In this document: positions 61,897-64,000 of the stretch, in pieces
How the letters are laid out: each line of letters starts with the position of its first letter
Numbering within the stretch: position 1 is the first letter of the stretch
NCBI RefSeq assembly: GCF_039908645.1
Contig: NZ_CP150917.1
Coordinates: 1,522,501-1,586,500, forward strand
Length of the DNA stretch: 64,000 nucleotides
Direction: 5' to 3'
From: Pseudomonas helvetica
Lineage (GTDB): Bacteria > Pseudomonadota > Gammaproteobacteria > Pseudomonadales > Pseudomonadaceae
Notes under the pieces: model-generated
Told to the model about the DNA's origin: nothing
The model's database searches: none
Seen by the model: only the letters and a program-made list of their open reading frames with translations
Position numbers and translations under genes: made by a program

Positions 61897-62754
61897 ATGG
61901 GTAAAACTGCTATGTATCAGAAGCGGCTGACTCTGTTTATTGACTTTCTGGGTTTCAAGGATATCGTTGAAGAAACAGCAGCAGATAATGAAGCGCTGAA
62001 CAAGATTGTCGGTGCACTAGAAGATGCAGCAAGCACAGCGAAAATAGGAAATAAGTCTGACTTCCACGTTTCCCAGTTCTCTGACTGTCTTGTGATTTCT
62101 TATAAGGTTAAGAGTGCGGATGCTCTATTCGAGATCGTGAATAAGCTCAGCCTCATTGTGGTTAGAATAATTGGTCGGGGCTACCTACTACGTGGAGGGC
62201 TTACCTATGGGGAGCTGCACCACTCTGACACAGCTGTCCTCGGCCCGGCCATGAATCGTGCGTATTACCTTGAGTCAGAGGTGGCCAAATACCCACGAGT
62301 GATCCTCGACCCGGAAGTTTTCAACGAGCTCTTGGAGGACTCATCTGCAGAGGTGGTGGAGACGATAAAGCAGGTTCTCGTGAAAGACGAGAACGATGGG
62401 ATATGGTATTTCGATTATTTTTCCTCCGAGTCAGTAGCGGAAAAGGTTGCGGGGGAATTCGACTTTTATCCCGAGTACCTTGCTACAATCTCTGGCCTAA
62501 TTAAGCGTGGCTTGAAACATCAAAGTGTCGGCGTATTGTCCAAATATATTTGGATGCATGAGCACTACCAGTCTGCCCGTGAAACCTTCCTCGGGGCGCC
62601 TAGTGATCATCCCGCCAGGACTAAATTTCCAGGCTTTTTGGAGTCGATTGAAGCACTCCCAAGCTTAAGCAGGGCTGTAACAAAAGCAAGGGACATTGTT
62701 GCCAAAGCTGCTCAGGGAAAAGAGCCGCCAAAAAGAAAGAAGGAAAAGGTCTAG
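61897..62754 (+). CDS. Class III nucleotidyl cyclase-like protein of unknown product
   Basis: A 285-residue cytoplasmic protein. The first 160 residues follow the class III cyclase plan: metal-binding LTLFIDFLGFKDIV, second acidic site SQFSDCLVISY, RGGLTYGELHH and AVLGPAMNRAYYLES in the place of the GxxVNxAxRLES motif. The transition-state Arg position appears to be Tyr. The C-terminal third is helical and ends Lys-rich. GGGGAGAGG precedes the start. Pycsar-type pyrimidine cyclases in defence islands share this fold, but no effector gene is linked on the same strand, so the role is open. Confidence 0.6.
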   Translation: MGKTAMYQKRLTLFIDFLGFKDIVEETAADNEALNKIVGALEDAASTAKIGNKSDFHVSQFSDCLVISYKVKSADALFEIVNKLSLIVVRIIGRGYLLRGGLTYGELHHSDTAVLGPAMNRAYYLESEVAKYPRVILDPEVFNELLEDSSAEVVETIKQVLVKDENDGIWYFDYFSSESVAEKVAGEFDFYPEYLATISGLIKRGLKHQSVGVLSKYIWMHEHYQSARETFLGAPSDHPARTKFPGFLESIEALPSLSRAVTKARDIVAKAAQGKEPPKRKKEKV

Positions 62755-63042
62755 CTGTAGGCGGGGGTATTAGCTATCCGAAACATCTGGCAGAGGTGGC
62801 ACTAGTTTGCAGGTAGTTCTACCGATCTTGGTAATCATGAACGAATACCATAGCGCACCTTACCCCCGCGTGCAGCGCATCATCGATAGTCATGGCGGCT
62901 CCAAGGGCGCATACAGATTCTTTCACTGTCTCCGTATCGATCCGTCAGTGTCTCCCCTGAGTCTCGACACGCAAGCCACTGGCCATATCCCAACGACACC
63001 ACGGGCGTTTCTGCAGGTTGTCAATAAGCTAGTTTGGAGGGG

Positions 63043-63684
63043 TTAAAATTGTTGGATGGAGATGTATGTGTCGTCGCCAGTGGAATATTCCGAGTAAGCC
63101 GGTGTGCCGACCTTTTGCTTGTATTCTTTCAGGTAAGGGCTATCCATATTTGCCAAAAATCTGATCAAGTACGTTCCGGGGGCACTCAGCTGAAAAATGT
63201 AACTGATGTCATAGGTTTCACCCGCGCCGATATCAATAAAGTCGCCAACCTGACGGAAGTTGCCTTTGAAACGAGTGCTTCCAACGGGTACCTCTGTGAG
63301 ATAGAGAGGAATACCTTCTTTGAACGCTATTCCCGTCACCGAAAGTGCAAAATTATCCAAGATAACTCGGGATGCGGCCGTACCTTGATTAGAAAGCTCT
63401 ACGCGCACCTGAACGGTGGAGGGGGCATCGGATTTTGGTGAGACTGTTGCTGTGACCTTTGACCGTACGTGAGGAGCCAGCGAGGTCTTTTGCTTCAATT
63501 CTCGCAAGGTATAGCTTGCGATTTCCTGTTCCTGCTTAACATAGATAACGTTGAAGGCAATCCAAATCCCGCCGATCACTATCCCCAGTACAGTCACATA
63601 ATTGAGGATGGTTTGGCTAAGTAGATTGTGCTTTGTTTCAGAGGAAATTGTCGCAGCAGCAATATCTGCTTTTGTTTTTCGCAT
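63043..63684 (-). CDS. Membrane-anchored protein with beta-rich outer domain, unknown function
   Basis: A 213-residue protein, MRKTKADIAAATISSETKHN..., with one transmembrane helix (ILNYVTVLGIVIGGIWIAFN) and a C-terminal beta-sandwich-like domain (VQVRVELSNQGTAASRVILD, DISYIFQLSAPGTYLIRFLA). The start at 63684 is chosen over an upstream frame because it begins the conserved-looking part; the ribosome site is weak. It is convergent with the cyclase-like gene at 61897. A membrane effector partner is imaginable but not shown. Confidence 0.65.
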   Translation of the reverse strand: MRKTKADIAAATISSETKHNLLSQTILNYVTVLGIVIGGIWIAFNVIYVKQEQEIASYTLRELKQKTSLAPHVRSKVTATVSPKSDAPSTVQVRVELSNQGTAASRVILDNFALSVTGIAFKEGIPLYLTEVPVGSTRFKGNFRQVGDFIDIGAGETYDISYIFQLSAPGTYLIRFLANMDSPYLKEYKQKVGTPAYSEYSTGDDTYISIQQF

Positions 63685-63882
63685 TCCTAATGTCTCACAT
63701 TTCCAAAAAGTCAGCCTGCATCCCCGAAGCAATCGTGCGTGGACTGTTGTGCTTAGATGAGGGTGATGAAACTCAAAACCCACCTATCACTAGGTTCGCT
63801 GACGCGCTCCATCCCGTATTGAAACGTTGATGGATAAGGCGATGATGAGGCGCGTCGTGGTGGAGATTCTGCCTTCAAAGGC

Positions 63883-64000
63883 TTACTCCTTTTGCCAGTA
63901 CCGTTGAACAGTCGATGTGGGCAAACCCAGCTCGCGCGCAGCTTCGGCTTGTGTCAGGCCCTGCTTTTTCAGTTCAACAACGGCACTGACCCTCTGAGCA
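63883..64000 (-). CDS. Helix-turn-helix protein, C-terminal part (5' end outside window)
   Basis: The minus frame ends at TAA 63883-63885 and runs off the window. The visible 38 residues include VVELKKQGLTQAEAARELGL and PTSTVQRYWQKE, a resolvase/transposase-like HTH at the very C-terminus. It might be a recombinase or a regulator of the element; too little is seen to decide. Confidence 0.65.
   Translation of the reverse strand, partial: AQRVSAVVELKKQGLTQAEAARELGLPTSTVQRYWQKE

Noticed and set aside
62807..63046. 79-codon plus-strand frame (inner start MNEYHSAPYP)
   Set aside because: No ribosome site, no recognised family, and it runs into the 3' end of the convergent gene.

Overview
The window reads as chromosome of a Pseudomonas of the P. 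fluorescens group. Codon use is GC-rich, and it carries the complete emhABC/emhR (mexAB-oprM/ttgABC-like) efflux locus, olsBA, a xenB-like reductase, trans-aconitate methyltransferase, fosA and AidA/PixA-type genes. Intergenic spaces hold several families of long inverted-pair repeats typical of fluorescent pseudomonads. The species call is inference from gene content. From about 52.3 kb onward the content changes to accessory and defence genes.

Layout. 1-3465: end of an operon with a GNAT acetyltransferase, an HExxH protein of the peptide-hydroxylase type and a fusion of a DUF692/MNIO oxidase with a SagB-type dehydrogenase. These look like the tail of a peptide-modification (RiPP-like) cluster whose precursor would lie before base 1. 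3.5-4.4 kb: an inverted repeat, then a structured leader in front of a small DUF6124-type gene. 4.5-11.2 kb: emhCBA and the divergent repressor emhR with a recognisable operator. 11.3-15.7 kb: an unrecognised protein, an ene-reductase, an MFS transporter with an ArsR-type regulator, and ACP phosphodiesterase. 15.8-28.9 kb: ornithine-lipid genes olsBA, a serine hydrolase, YceI, a cardiolipin synthase-like PLD protein, BglX, LemA with two TPM-domain proteins, a methyltransferase and an EamA transporter. 29-43.4 kb: small enzymes, YiaY, FosA, a PAS-GAF-GGDEF diguanylate cyclase, two AidA/PixA genes, a DUF1501/DUF1800 pair and Tam. 43.4-44.7 kb: hicAB toxin-antitoxin and a small gene. 45.1-50.2 kb: a second aa3-type cytochrome oxidase operon with a dihaem subunit II and two subunit III genes. 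50.2-52.1 kb: small genes, a second copy of the structured leader, and a truncated gene.

52.2-64 kb is an island-like defence region. It begins at a 28-bp remnant of a tRNA-Gly 3' end. It contains an hrpB remnant, an McrA-like HNH nuclease with an XRE regulator, a complete three-gene ABC-3C system with an HNH effector, a histidine phosphatase, a Shedu (DUF4263) nuclease, a DEDD exonuclease, a HEPN-like fragment, a class III cyclase-like protein and a membrane-anchored protein.

The strongest unexplained signal is the leader found twice, on opposite strands 47 kb apart, at 3816-4037 and 51224-51445. Each copy has a segment that can pair either with an upstream or with a downstream repeat. All three segments change in concert between the copies, as expected for a conserved switching RNA ahead of small orphan proteins.
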